Positions 1 through 8,030 of a DNA stretch of 40,087 bases are shown here, in pieces (positions within the stretch are counted from its first letter, which is position 1; each line of letters starts with the position of its first letter). Source of the stretch: CAYUYV01 sp050331455 (lineage in GTDB: Bacteria > Pseudomonadota > Alphaproteobacteria > JAJFIK01); contig JBHJGV010000087.1 in assembly GCA_050331455.1 (NCBI GenBank), positions 1 to 40,087 on the forward strand. The letters run 5' to 3'. The notes under the pieces are model-generated. The model saw only the letters and a program-made list of their open reading frames with translations. It was not told the origin of the DNA and did not search any database. Made by a program: the position numbers and the translations under genes.

Positions 1-186
1 GCCGGTGCGGCTGTCGGTGAGTGCGTCCCCCGCCAAGTCCGTCAACCCGAGCGCCTCATCCAGCTCCCGAAAAGCCAGCAGACCAGCATCGGAGGTGAGG
101 CGGGAGCCGTGAAATTCCAGCTTCAAACGGCGGTCGAAACCGACCCGCAAGGCACCCCGATCACCTTCACCCGCTGTGCCGTCCAT
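1..186 (-). CDS. IS1380-family transposase, N-terminal part, runs off left edge
   Basis: Reading the minus strand from an ATG at 186 gives 62 open codons up to the window edge, with no stop. The peptide contains RLKLEFHGSRLTSDAGLLAF followed by RELDEALGLTDLA, which I recognise as the start of IS1380-family DDE transposases. Intact members are about 430-480 residues, so most of the gene lies outside the window. The end of the element should lie between about 187 and 228, but I could not identify a terminal inverted repeat or target duplication. The insertion lies directly upstream of the hipA remnant. The family call is from memory of the conserved N-terminus. Confidence 0.82.
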   Translation of the reverse strand, partial: MDGTAGEGDRGALRVGFDRRLKLEFHGSRLTSDAGLLAFRELDEALGLTDLAGDALTDSRTG

Positions 187-228
187 GAAACGCCTCGTAC
201 ATTCATCTCAAGACATTGAAATGATGAC

Positions 229-822
229 ATGAATCGGCGCTCAGACGTACGCAATCGGAAAATCATCCGGGGAATACGGGTTCATATTTCGCTCGCCGGA
301 GAGACGATCCGCGTCGGGACACTGTTCCGGCAGGCGGCGCGCGGGCGGGAGTCGGTGACGTTTCAGTATCATGAAGACTGGCTTGCCCATCCGGCGCGCT
401 TTTCGTTGGAATCGGGGTTCGCCGTCGGCAAGGGCATGTTCCATCCAGGCGATGGCCGCGAGATGTTCGGCTCCATCGGCGACTCTGCGCCTGATACCTG
501 GGGGCGACGGCTGATGCAGCGCGCTGAACGGCGTGCCGCGCGGGGCGAAGGGCGTGCGCCGCAAACCCTGCACGAAGCGGACTTTCTGCTAGGCGTATCC
601 GACGTGTCACGGCTTGGGGCGCTGCGATTCAAACGACCCGGCGATGACACCTTCCAGAAGCCGACCGGGGAAGGCGTGCCCGGCTTCATCCAGCTTGGAC
701 GCTTGCTCGAAAGCGCGCAGCGCATCGAGCGCGATGAGGAGACCGACGCGGACCTGTCCCTGATCTTTGCGCCGGGGTCCTCGCTTGGTGGCGGCAAGCA
801 TGTGCGATTTCGCAACGGGTGA
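229..822 (+). pseudogene. hipA: hipA remnant (HipA N-terminal domains only, kinase domain missing)
   Basis: This frame encodes 197 residues. Residues ~16-60 match the HipA N-subdomain 1 (VHISLAGETIRVGTLF), then GSIGDSAPDTWGRRLM, then the LLGVSD and GALRF segments. It ends just after GSSLGG, the glycine-rich segment that begins the nucleotide-binding region of HipA serine/threonine kinases. Full-length HipA is about 400-440 residues, so the catalytic and metal-binding motifs are absent and no kinase activity is expected. HipA normally phosphorylates glutamyl-tRNA synthetase and is neutralised by HipB; no hipB-like gene is visible. The 5' side is an IS1380 element. After GSSLGG the reading changes to an unrelated GKHVRFRNG and stops, which suggests a deletion joint near 800. 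Confidence 0.8.
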
Positions 823-1151
823 AACGGAACCGCCATGACATGTGTTTGAAGTCGCCCATGCTTCAGTCTACTCAGACGAACATCACCCTAGCGAGACTTG
901 GAGGAACGACTGTTATCCAGCTATGGGGCAGGCGTGCATCTCAACGAAGTCAACTGTACCGTAGCGCCATGCGTGCATCATTCAATTTGCCTACGGAGCG
1001 TAATCGCCGCAATAGATGACGGTGCTTTTCCACAGATATTTTGCAAATTACTGATTCAATTATATAAATTTCACTCTTTCATCATCGGGTGGGGAGTAGG
1101 GGTGCGATGCCCGTGAGGCGTGGGCTCAAGGTATCCGTCTGCTGACAGGTG
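823..1151. other. Non-coding stretch downstream of the hipA remnant
   Basis: About 330 bp in which short open frames on both strands resemble nothing I know and lack convincing ribosome binding sites. The part at 1030-1085 is noticeably AT-rich compared with its surroundings. It probably represents decayed accessory DNA between the hipA deletion joint and the 3' end of the radical SAM gene. Confidence 0.5.
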
Positions 1152-2111
1152 TCAGGCGGAGCAGGAGCCGCCGCCGAGGACGCAGAAGCTGGCGCACCAG
1201 GGGTGGTTCAGGGGCACCGGGTCCCGGGTTGCCTCGGCCAGGGTCGTGCCAAGCTCGAAGGCTGGGTCGTCAACGATCAGTGTGCAGGCCGTCACGCTCG
1301 CCCGCTCGGAACCCTTGCGGCGGATCACCATGCGCTGGCTGGCACACATGATCGAGGCCGGATCGACGCCGAGCAGGCCCCAGCAGGCATCGGTGATCTC
1401 CGGGGGCGCTCCGTCCTCACGCATTTCCGGGAACAGAACAAGCTGGGACGGATCGGTCTCGTCGAGCGCCAGGCCCACGGAACGGGCAAGGCGGCCATAG
1501 GCGGCCCGCGCTTGGGTCTCGCTTTCCTCGGCGAGGGCGTGGCGTCCGGCGATGGCCGTCGGGATGCCCGCGGCGGCCAGCCAGGCGAGGCCCTCCATCG
1601 CGAGGGCGAAAGACCCGGCGCCCCGCTCCGCGTCGTGCCGGTCCCGCTCATGGTGATCGAGGGACACGCGCAGGCGCAGCGCGTGTGGGAAGCGGGCCGC
1701 AAGGTCCCGCAGCCCGGCCTGGATTCGCGGCCGCATCATGGGCCGCATGGCATTCGTCAGCACAAGGAGCCGGTGCCCGTGGGCGAGGCAAGCGTCCATG
1801 ATGGCAAGACTGTCCGGCGCCATGAACGGCTCACCGCCAGTGATGCCGATTTCCACCGGGCCCGTTCCGGCGGCATCGATCTCGTCGAGAAAGGGCGTGA
1901 CGTCGGCCAGGGAGAGATAGACCAGCCGGTCGTTGGTCGGGCTGCTGTCAATATAACAGTTGCGGCAGGCGATGTTGCAAAGGGTGCCCGTGTTCAGCCA
2001 AAGCGTCTTGAGGCCCGTCCAACCGATCCGGGCGCGGGGCTCGCCTTTCGCCGTCGTCTGAGGATCGGTGAAGGGACGCAAGGGGGTGGGGGACTGCATC
2101 GCGGGCGGCAT
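1152..2111 (-). CDS. Radical SAM protein with C-terminal cysteine cluster
   Basis: About 319 residues from ATG 2111; an alternative ATG at 2099 has AAAGGA about 11 nt upstream. LWLNTGTLCNIACRNCYI carries the CX3CX2C motif that binds the radical SAM [4Fe-4S] cluster, and ITGGEPF is the SAM-binding GGE motif. The C-terminus has extra cysteines (HPWCASFCVLGGGSC plus VTACTL and the upstream DACWGLL and IMCAS), which suggests a second cluster in the manner of SPASM or twitch domains. The substrate is unknown. The gene stands alone on the minus strand, with no peptide or cofactor gene beside it to give context. The frame stays open upstream to 2441, but that extension has poor protein character and is not included. 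Confidence 0.8.
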   Translation of the reverse strand: MPPAMQSPTPLRPFTDPQTTAKGEPRARIGWTGLKTLWLNTGTLCNIACRNCYIDSSPTNDRLVYLSLADVTPFLDEIDAAGTGPVEIGITGGEPFMAPDSLAIMDACLAHGHRLLVLTNAMRPMMRPRIQAGLRDLAARFPHALRLRVSLDHHERDRHDAERGAGSFALAMEGLAWLAAAGIPTAIAGRHALAEESETQARAAYGRLARSVGLALDETDPSQLVLFPEMREDGAPPEITDACWGLLGVDPASIMCASQRMVIRRKGSERASVTACTLIVDDPAFELGTTLAEATRDPVPLNHPWCASFCVLGGGSCSA

Positions 2112-2571
2112 CCTTTTCTCGTGTGGATCGGACCGAAGAGTGTAGGTGCTCACGCGCTGAAGCTCACCCACATTGTTAAGATCGCTGATCCGAAAAAGGG
2201 GCGGACCCCAACACAATCTCGTGCGGTGACCCCCGGTGAGGGGGCCACTGCCGCGCCGTCCGATCTGTTCCTTCTGGATGGGTCGGCCGAAAAAACAAGG
2301 GATCGGCATCCCGGTGAAGCTGGAGGCTATGAACGGATGCCGCCCGTTCTCGAACCAGAGCCAGAGGGCAGCCCGGGCGTAATGGTCCTGACGGTTCAAG
2401 ACTTCAAGAACGGTTGGTCTTCTTTGCGGGACCCATTTCAATCCATCGGCGGTGTTTTTTTAGACGCCCGATCCATACGCGCCGGCAACCTGTCCACGGG
2501 CTCGATCACAAGGGTCTATCACGGTCAGATTCGTTGCGGTTCATGACGTGACTATGCGCGATCAATTAAAT

Positions 2572-2587
2572 ATTTACACGTGTAAAT
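2572..2587. promoter_or_regulatory. Perfect 16-bp palindrome, possible operator
   Basis: ATTTACACGTGTAAAT is a perfect palindrome in an AT-rich patch between the radical SAM gene and mucR. It lies about 460 bp upstream of the radical SAM start and just beyond the 3' side of mucR. Such symmetry fits a dimeric repressor site, but no adjacent regulator other than MucR is seen, and MucR does not usually need a palindrome. The function is unproven. Confidence 0.4.
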
Positions 2588-2635
2588 GGTTCTAAATTGC
2601 TTGAAAAATTTGAGCTTCCGAATATCGATCGTCAT

Positions 2636-2674
2636 GGGAAAAGCGCTCGAGTCTATCGCGCGAGCGCTTTTCCC
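2636..2674 (-). terminator. Hairpin downstream of mucR
   Basis: GGGAAAAGCGCTCG (2636-2649) and CGAGCGCTTTTCCC (2661-2674) form a perfect 14-bp stem with an 11-nt loop, 14 bp past the mucR stop on the minus strand. There is no T-run after the stem, so it is either a hairpin that stabilises the mRNA 3' end or a terminator that does not rely on a U-tract. Confidence 0.55.
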
Positions 2675-2688
2675 TGATCTCAGTGCAA

Positions 2689-3141
2689 TCAAGCCTTGCG
2701 GCGCGTTCTTGATGCCGTCTTGCGGCCGCCGCGACCAAGACCGATTTTCTTGGCAAATTCAGACCGCTGGGCCGCGTAGTTCGGCGCCACCATGGGATAA
2801 TCCGGCGGAAGACCCCACTTCGCCCGATATTCTTCAGGGCTCATGTCATAATTAGACCGCAAATAACGCTTCAGCATTTTCAGCTTTTTGCCGTCTTCCA
2901 AGCAAATAATGTAATCATCGGTTACTGATTTCTTGACGGGGATGGCCGGTTTTTGCGGCACGACCGGTTCTTCTACCGTCCCTTCACGCAGGGTGCCAAG
3001 CGCACCATGCACGCTCCGGATCATGTTGGGCACTTCCGCCGCCGGTACTTGGTTGTGGCTGACATAGGCCGCAACGATATCGGTTGCAAGGCGCAACATT
3101 TCTTCGTGACTAAGATCAGATTCGACGTGAGTTTCGCTCAT
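2689..3141 (-). CDS. mucR: MucR/Ros family transcriptional regulator lacking zinc-finger histidines
   Basis: 150 residues. The C-terminal half is the MucR/Ros DNA-binding domain: KKSVTDDYIICLEDGKKLKM, then LKRYLRSNYDMSPEEYRAKW, then GLPPDYPMVAPNYAAQRS and a basic tail. In Ros and MucR the zinc site is Cys, Cys or Asp, His, His. Here Cys and Asp are kept (CLED), but the two histidine positions in the KRHLxxH segment are Tyr and Asn. Some Ros homologues are known to fold without zinc, so the protein may still bind DNA. MucR proteins bind AT-rich DNA as oligomers and regulate envelope, polysaccharide and cell-cycle genes. The gene is monocistronic, with an AT-rich upstream region suited to autoregulation. 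Confidence 0.92.
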   Translation of the reverse strand: MSETHVESDLSHEEMLRLATDIVAAYVSHNQVPAAEVPNMIRSVHGALGTLREGTVEEPVVPQKPAIPVKKSVTDDYIICLEDGKKLKMLKRYLRSNYDMSPEEYRAKWGLPPDYPMVAPNYAAQRSEFAKKIGLGRGGRKTASRTRRKA

Positions 3142-3251
3142 CTACTCGCCTCTTTACGTGTTCCGCGTTTGAAACTTCTCAGGATTGTAACCGCCCGCCC
3201 AATGAACCAGTTTGTGATGCTTATAACTGGACTGGTTACCAACAGACTACC

Positions 3252-3280
3252 AACATTTTCGGTGTCGGTGTTTTTGTCAA
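3252..3280 (-). promoter_or_regulatory. Candidate mucR promoter
   Basis: On the minus strand TTGACA (3280-3275) is followed after 17 nt by AATGTT (3257-3252), a good -35 with a weak -10. The leader between here and mucR holds overlapping inverted repeats (AACCAGT at 3205-3211 with ACTGGTT at 3231-3237, and an inner AACTGG), which may be a regulator site or a leader hairpin. Confidence 0.35.
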
Positions 3281-4566
3281 TAATCACAAGATAGATTTTT
3301 TTGGTATCTTGAAGACGTTATCCATTTGAGCGTGACCTTGACGCCCCTAATTGCCTCAAGAAAATCAGGGCTTCTCCATTGCCCGATGAATGGACAAGCG
3401 CTGAAGACCTGGAGGCTGACCCCATCGGGCGGCGAAAGTGTGGTCAATGCATTAGGGCATACAATAGATGTGGTATGCAGCCGAAATAATACCCATCCAG
3501 ACCGCGTAGGACGTTTCCCTTACGTAAGGCTGACGCGCGGCATATCAGCGAAGGTGTCGGCTGCGGCGGAGGGGTGTTGCGGACCTTTGGTACACCGTTC
3601 TGATCTGTCGACCGAAAGGCCTGCTCAATACTGCCAACACCCCAAAGGAACGCTAATACACATAACAGTACAGACATCTTACAACCTGAGTGAGAACTGC
3701 CATGAGTCGCAGGAACGTCACAAGGCCGGGAGATTAGGTCGTAGCGTCTTCGACCGACCCTGTATAGCGCCCCAGCGTTGAACGCCTCCAATCAAGACGT
3801 CGCTATGGTGTCCCAAACGGGTTGACGCCCGGTCAATGCAAAGGGCGGCGCTGGCATACTCTTGCCCGGCCTTCGGAACATTCGTGCGCTGTTGCCCGTT
3901 TCAAGCAGTGACGCAGAGCACAAGGGCGGGGAGTCCTGCCGAGGGGCCCGCACCGCTTCGACCGAGCCGGGATGGTCGAAGCCGGGCCCGACCCCGTCTT
4001 TGAAACCAAATAAGAAATGGACCATTGGGCGGTGGCCGCGGCACCACGGGACGCGGGGTCCCAATGATCGAGGCCATCCGTTGAAAGCGACGGGAACCAG
4101 GAGCCGCCAGAGCCGCTTTTTCCTGCCAGATCGGCCGCACTGGTTTGATTTTCGCAGCCTGTGGTATAAGGGCGCCATCGCAGGGCGGGGCGTGATCCCC
4201 CGCCGACCCATTCGGTCACAAGCGCTCTCAAGGCGCTGACCCCAACAGGACTGACACCGCATTCCACAATCGCGCCGTCACTTCATTTCCTGTTTTTGAC
4301 TGTGATCGTCTAGGGGCTCGGCCACCCGCGCCGGGCTCCCTCTTGCGTGTGTGCGTCGAAGGACCGCCGGGCCGGTCCCCCTCCAGACGAAACGCACCAT
4401 CTCATCAGGATCACACCGTATCGCCCGGAACCCACGCCTTGTGTCGACCGGCAAGAGGCCAAAGCGCCCAGAGATCTGCCCAACGCGCTGTCCACCCGAT
4501 CGACCGACGGCGGACCGGCACCATGATTTGTTTGATGACCCATCCCTTGAGTGAAAGGACGTCACT
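3281..4566. other. About 1.3 kb without a convincing gene
   Basis: I examined both strands. Open frames here are short, mutually overlapping and rich in Arg, Pro and Ser in the way of non-coding GC-rich DNA. The only one with some protein character is on the minus strand within 3444-3677: a hydrophobic stretch (MSVLLCVLAFLWGV) followed by a polar tail, which could be a small membrane-anchored protein, but there is no clear ribosome binding site. A TATAAG at about 4169-4174 with a weak -35 upstream could start the glyA transcript. I saw no glycine or tetrahydrofolate riboswitch core in front of glyA. Confidence 0.45.
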
Positions 4567-5883
4567 ATGAGCATTGCATCCCCCGCTGCCCGCGAAGACG
4601 TGATCGACAGCTTTTTTGGCCAGTCCGTGACGCAGACCGATCCGGAATTGTTCGCGGCGCTGGAATCCGAAGTGCATCGCCAGCAGGACCAGATCGAACT
4701 CATTGCATCCGAAAACATTGTCAGCCGCGCGGTTCTGGAGGCCCAGGGCTCGATCTTCACCAATAAATATGCCGAAGGCTATCCGGGCCGGCGCTACTAT
4801 GCGGGCTGCGAATTCATGGACGTGGCTGAACGGTTGGCCATCGACCGGGCGACGCGTCTGTTCGGCTGCGCTTACGCCAATGTGCAGCCCCATTCGGGCG
4901 CCCAGGCCAACCAGGCCGTGTTTCTGGCTTTGATCAAGCCGGGGGACACGATCCTCGGCATGAGCCTTGATGCCGGCGGGCACCTGACCCATGGCGCGAA
5001 GCCAAACCTCTCGGGCAAGTGGTTCAATGCCATCCAATATGGGGTGCGCCGCGACGATCACTTAATCGACTATGACGAGGTCGCGCGCCTCGCAGAGGAG
5101 CACAAGCCGAAGATCATCCTGGCCGGGGGTTCCGCCTATCCCCGCGTCATCGACTTCTCCCGTTTCCGCAAGATTGCCGATTCCGTGGGCGCCTATCTCC
5201 ACGTGGACATGGCTCATTTCTCCGGGCTCGTGGCCGGCGGTGTGCATCCCAGCCCCTTCCCCCATGCCCATGTGGTCACAACCACGACCCACAAGACCCT
5301 GCGCGGTCCGCGGGGCGGCCTGATTCTGTCGGACGATCCCGATCTTGGGAAAAAGTTCAATTCGGCGGTCTTTCCGGGGCTCCAGGGCGGTCCGCTGATG
5401 CATGTGATCGCGGCCAAGGCCGTGGCCTTTGGCGAGGCGCTGCAGCCGGGCTACAAGGCCTACACCCAGTCCATTATCGACAATGCCCGCGCCCTTGCGG
5501 CGACCTTGAAGGACTCCGGGCTCGATATCGTGTCCGGCGGCACCGACACCCATCTCGCCCTTGTGGATTTGCGGCCCAAGGGCCTCACGGGCAACCTGGC
5601 CGAGGAGGCGCTCGACCGGGCGCGGATCACCTGCAACAAGAACGGCGTGCCGTTCGATCCGGAAAAGCCGGCGGTGACCTCGGGCATCCGGGTCGGCACG
5701 CCGGCGGGCACGACCCGGGGCTTCGGCGTCATGGAGTTCCAGACGGTCGGTCACTACATTGCCGAGGTGCTGGACGGCCTCAAGGCGAACGGGCCGGACG
5801 GGAATAACGCCCTTGAAAAGGCCGTCGCCGCCAAGGTGAAGGACCTGTGCAGCCGGTTCCCGATTTATCCCCAAATGGGCTAA
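4567..5883 (+). CDS. glyA: Serine hydroxymethyltransferase
   Basis: 438 residues, close to the usual 415-435. The enzyme interconverts serine plus tetrahydrofolate with glycine plus 5,10-methylene-tetrahydrofolate, using pyridoxal phosphate in the cytoplasm. The PLP lysine is K243 in VTTTTHKTLRGPRGG. Other family landmarks are LIASENIVSRAV, YAEGYPGRRYYAGCE, NVQPHSGAQANQAV and the C-terminal GIRVGTPAGTTRGF. AAAGGA lies 8 nt before the ATG. It heads a co-directional set with nrdR (79 bp downstream) and the riboflavin genes, an order common in alphaproteobacteria. Confidence 0.98.
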   Translation: MSIASPAAREDVIDSFFGQSVTQTDPELFAALESEVHRQQDQIELIASENIVSRAVLEAQGSIFTNKYAEGYPGRRYYAGCEFMDVAERLAIDRATRLFGCAYANVQPHSGAQANQAVFLALIKPGDTILGMSLDAGGHLTHGAKPNLSGKWFNAIQYGVRRDDHLIDYDEVARLAEEHKPKIILAGGSAYPRVIDFSRFRKIADSVGAYLHVDMAHFSGLVAGGVHPSPFPHAHVVTTTTHKTLRGPRGGLILSDDPDLGKKFNSAVFPGLQGGPLMHVIAAKAVAFGEALQPGYKAYTQSIIDNARALAATLKDSGLDIVSGGTDTHLALVDLRPKGLTGNLAEEALDRARITCNKNGVPFDPEKPAVTSGIRVGTPAGTTRGFGVMEFQTVGHYIAEVLDGLKANGPDGNNALEKAVAAKVKDLCSRFPIYPQMG

Positions 5884-5962
5884 TGCGGGGGATCCGATCG
5901 GGTTGAGCGGGTCCTCGCCGATACTGTGTGGGCCCGACTCGATTGGCCCGTGAGGTGATCCG

Positions 5963-6424
5963 ATGAAATGCCCGTTCTGCGGCAATGGCGAGACCCAGGT
6001 GAAGGACTCCCGTCCCACCGAAGACGGCGCGGCCATTCGGCGGCGCCGTTACTGTCCCGCCTGTTCGGGGCGTTTCACCACCTTCGAGCGGGTCCAGCTG
6101 CGCGACCTCACGGTGATCAAGAAGAACGGGAAGAAAGTGCCCTTCGACCGGGACAAGATCGTGCGCTCGATCCAACTGGCCGTGCGCAAACGCCCCGTGG
6201 AGCCAGAAAAGGTGGAACTCTTGGCGAGCGGCATTGTGCGCCGCCTGGAAAGCTCCGGCGATACGGAAATCTCCACCACCCAGATCGGCGAAATGGTCAT
6301 GGAGGGCCTGCGGGCCCTCGATACGGTGGCCTATGTGCGCTTTGCCAGCGTCTACAAAAATTTCCGCGAGGCGAGTGATTTCGAGGAATTCGTGGGCGAA
6401 TTGACGGAGTTGACCCGCGAATGA
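5963..6424 (+). CDS. nrdR: Transcriptional repressor NrdR
   Basis: 153 residues, normal for the family. The N-terminal zinc ribbon is complete: MKCPFCGNGETQVKDSRP with the second pair in RRRYCPACSGRFTTFER. An ATP-cone domain follows (VIKKNGKKVPFDRDKIVRSI). NrdR senses ATP/dATP and represses ribonucleotide reductase genes by binding NrdR boxes. GAGGTGAT sits just before the ATG. The gene ends in an ATGA overlap with ribD, so the two are translationally coupled. The nrdR-rib arrangement is conserved in many proteobacteria. Confidence 0.98.
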   Translation: MKCPFCGNGETQVKDSRPTEDGAAIRRRRYCPACSGRFTTFERVQLRDLTVIKKNGKKVPFDRDKIVRSIQLAVRKRPVEPEKVELLASGIVRRLESSGDTEISTTQIGEMVMEGLRALDTVAYVRFASVYKNFREASDFEEFVGELTELTRE

Positions 6425-7599
6425 GCGCCCCCCTTTCCCAGGATCAGGCCCTGCAGGAGGCCCAGGACCGGCGCTTCATGGCCGCCGCGATCCGCATGGG
6501 CACACGGGGTCTCGGCTGCACGGCCCCCAATCCCGCCGTGGGTTGCCTGATCGTCGATCCGGACGGGCCCACGGTCCTCGCCCGGGGCGTCACGCGCTCG
6601 GGCGGGCGGCCCCATGCGGAGGCGGTGGCGCTGGAAAAGGCCGGCGCGCGGGCCCGGGGCGCCACGGCTTACGTCACCCTGGAGCCCTGCGCCCATCACG
6701 GCCGCACGCCGCCCTGTGCCGAGGCGCTTGCCGCCGCCGGCCTTGCCCGCGTGGTGGTGGGGATCGGTGATCCGGATCCGCGGGTGGCCGGTAAGGGCAT
6801 CGCCAAACTGAAAGCCGCGGGCATCGCTGTGACCGAAGGCGTGCTCGCGGAGGCGGCCCGAGACCTGACCATGGGATTCCTGTCCCGGGTGTCGCGTCGC
6901 CGGCCCATGGTCACGGTCAAACTCGCGTCCTCGATGGACGGCCGGATCGCGGCCCCGGGCGGTGTGAGCCAATGGATCACCGGACCGACGGCGCGGGCCC
7001 ACGGGCACGGATTGCGGGCCAGCCATGATGCCATTCTTGTCGGCACCACGACGGCCATCGTGGACAATCCACGCCTGACCTGCCGCCTGCCCGGTCTTGA
7101 GCAGCGCTCTCCGATCCGCATCGTGACCGATGGTGGCCTGCGCGTGCCCCTGACCCACAGTTTGGTCGCGAGCGCGCGGGACATTCCGACCTGGGTGCTG
7201 ACGGCGCCCGATGCCGCCCCGGCCCGGCGCCGCGCGCTTGAAGGGGCAGGGGTCACCGTGCTGACGGTGCCGCGCCGCCCCGGCCAGGGCCTGGACCTCA
7301 ATGCCGCCCTGGCCCTGCTGGCCGACCGGGGCATGACCCGGCTCCTGGTCGAAGGGGGCGCGACGCTGGTCGCCTCTTTGATCGCGGATGGATGCGTGGA
7401 CCGGCTCTACTGGTATCGCGCGCCGATGGTGCTGGGGGGGAATGGCATTGCGGCCATTGGCGGGCTCGATGTGGCCCATCCCCGCATGGCCCCGGGCTTT
7501 GTCCTGCGCAGCACCCGGCGCCTGGGCCCCGACACGCTGGAGATTTTCCAGCCCGCCGGCGCCGGTCGCGTGGACCGGGAGCGCGGCCCCTCGCGCTAG
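6421..7599 (+). CDS. ribD: Bifunctional diaminohydroxyphosphoribosylaminopyrimidine deaminase / 5-amino-6-(5-phosphoribosylamino)uracil reductase
   Basis: 392 residues. The N-terminal deaminase half has the zinc ligands in HAE (65-67) and in EPCAHHGRTPPCAEA (C90 and C99). The C-terminal reductase half has VTVKLASSMDGRIA, GVSQWITGP, ILVGTTTAIVDNPRLTCRLP and LLVEGGATLVASLI. Together they catalyse two successive steps of riboflavin synthesis. The start overlaps nrdR by 4 bp. The stop codon TAG (7597-7599) lies inside the terminal inverted repeat of the MITE-like element that follows, so the original C-terminus may have been slightly different. Confidence 0.97.
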   Translation: MSAPLSQDQALQEAQDRRFMAAAIRMGTRGLGCTAPNPAVGCLIVDPDGPTVLARGVTRSGGRPHAEAVALEKAGARARGATAYVTLEPCAHHGRTPPCAEALAAAGLARVVVGIGDPDPRVAGKGIAKLKAAGIAVTEGVLAEAARDLTMGFLSRVSRRRPMVTVKLASSMDGRIAAPGGVSQWITGPTARAHGHGLRASHDAILVGTTTAIVDNPRLTCRLPGLEQRSPIRIVTDGGLRVPLTHSLVASARDIPTWVLTAPDAAPARRRALEGAGVTVLTVPRRPGQGLDLNAALALLADRGMTRLLVEGGATLVASLIADGCVDRLYWYRAPMVLGGNGIAAIGGLDVAHPRMAPGFVLRSTRRLGPDTLEIFQPAGAGRVDRERGPSR

Positions 7600-7896
7600 T
7601 GGTTCGGTTTGGACAGTTGCGTCCCCCCTTGCAGCTCGTCCGTCGGCGCCTGTCGGGGGACCAAGAACCATGGGTAAGGTATTGTTTTTCGATGGGCTTC
7701 TGGCTTCCGACGCGTAAGTGATAAGCGCGCCGCATCGTGGGGCTCACGCCTCAAGGCCGCTCCCCGAGGGATTAGACTCCAACGCTTGGTCCCCTGCGCG
7801 TTGGGCCTAACCCCTCGATAAGTCTTTGTGGTGGGTCGGCTTTTCAAAACGGATACCCACTGATCGCGGTGTCATCCGTTTCAGCCGAACCACTAG
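7596..7896. mobile_element. MITE-like element (~300 bp) inserted between ribD and ribE
   Basis: CTAGTGGTTCGGTT (7596-7609) is repeated in inverted form as AGCCGAACCACTAG (7883-7896), 13 of 14 positions matching, with weaker similarity further inward. The interval is about 300 bp and has no plausible gene. If the outermost TA dinucleotides are the target duplication, this fits a non-autonomous relative of an IS630/Tc1-type element. It contains a secondary hairpin (GTGGGT at 7832 with ACCCAC at 7856). It breaks an otherwise overlapping riboflavin gene series and provides the ribD stop codon. The family assignment is inference. Confidence 0.6.
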
Positions 7897-8030
7897 GGTC
7901 GGATCGCATCCGGAATATATATTGGGACAGGCTCGCAGATGCTTTACCGAATGACCTTTACCAAGCGGGCGAGATCGATGGCCTTGAGGGTGCCCCCGGT
8001 TGGAGGGGCGCCCATACGGAGGGGATGCCA

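Noticed and set aside
1149..2546. 465-codon plus-strand frame opposite the radical SAM gene
   Set aside because: Composition of an antisense frame; the minus strand has a clear CX3CX2C motif.
3444..3791. Minus-strand small membrane protein
   Set aside because: The hydrophobic stretch is plausible, but there is no clear start signal, no known family and no conserved context, so it is only mentioned under the gap.
4300..4566. Possible glycine or tetrahydrofolate riboswitch before glyA
   Set aside because: No conserved aptamer core was visible.
7869..8030. Extended N-terminus of ribE reaching into the MITE
   Set aside because: Riboflavin synthase begins with MFTGLI, and the GGAGGGG ribosome binding site is placed for ATG 8031.
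7897..8030. Possible FMN riboswitch in front of ribE
   Set aside because: None of the conserved core segments of the FMN element could be found in this spacer.
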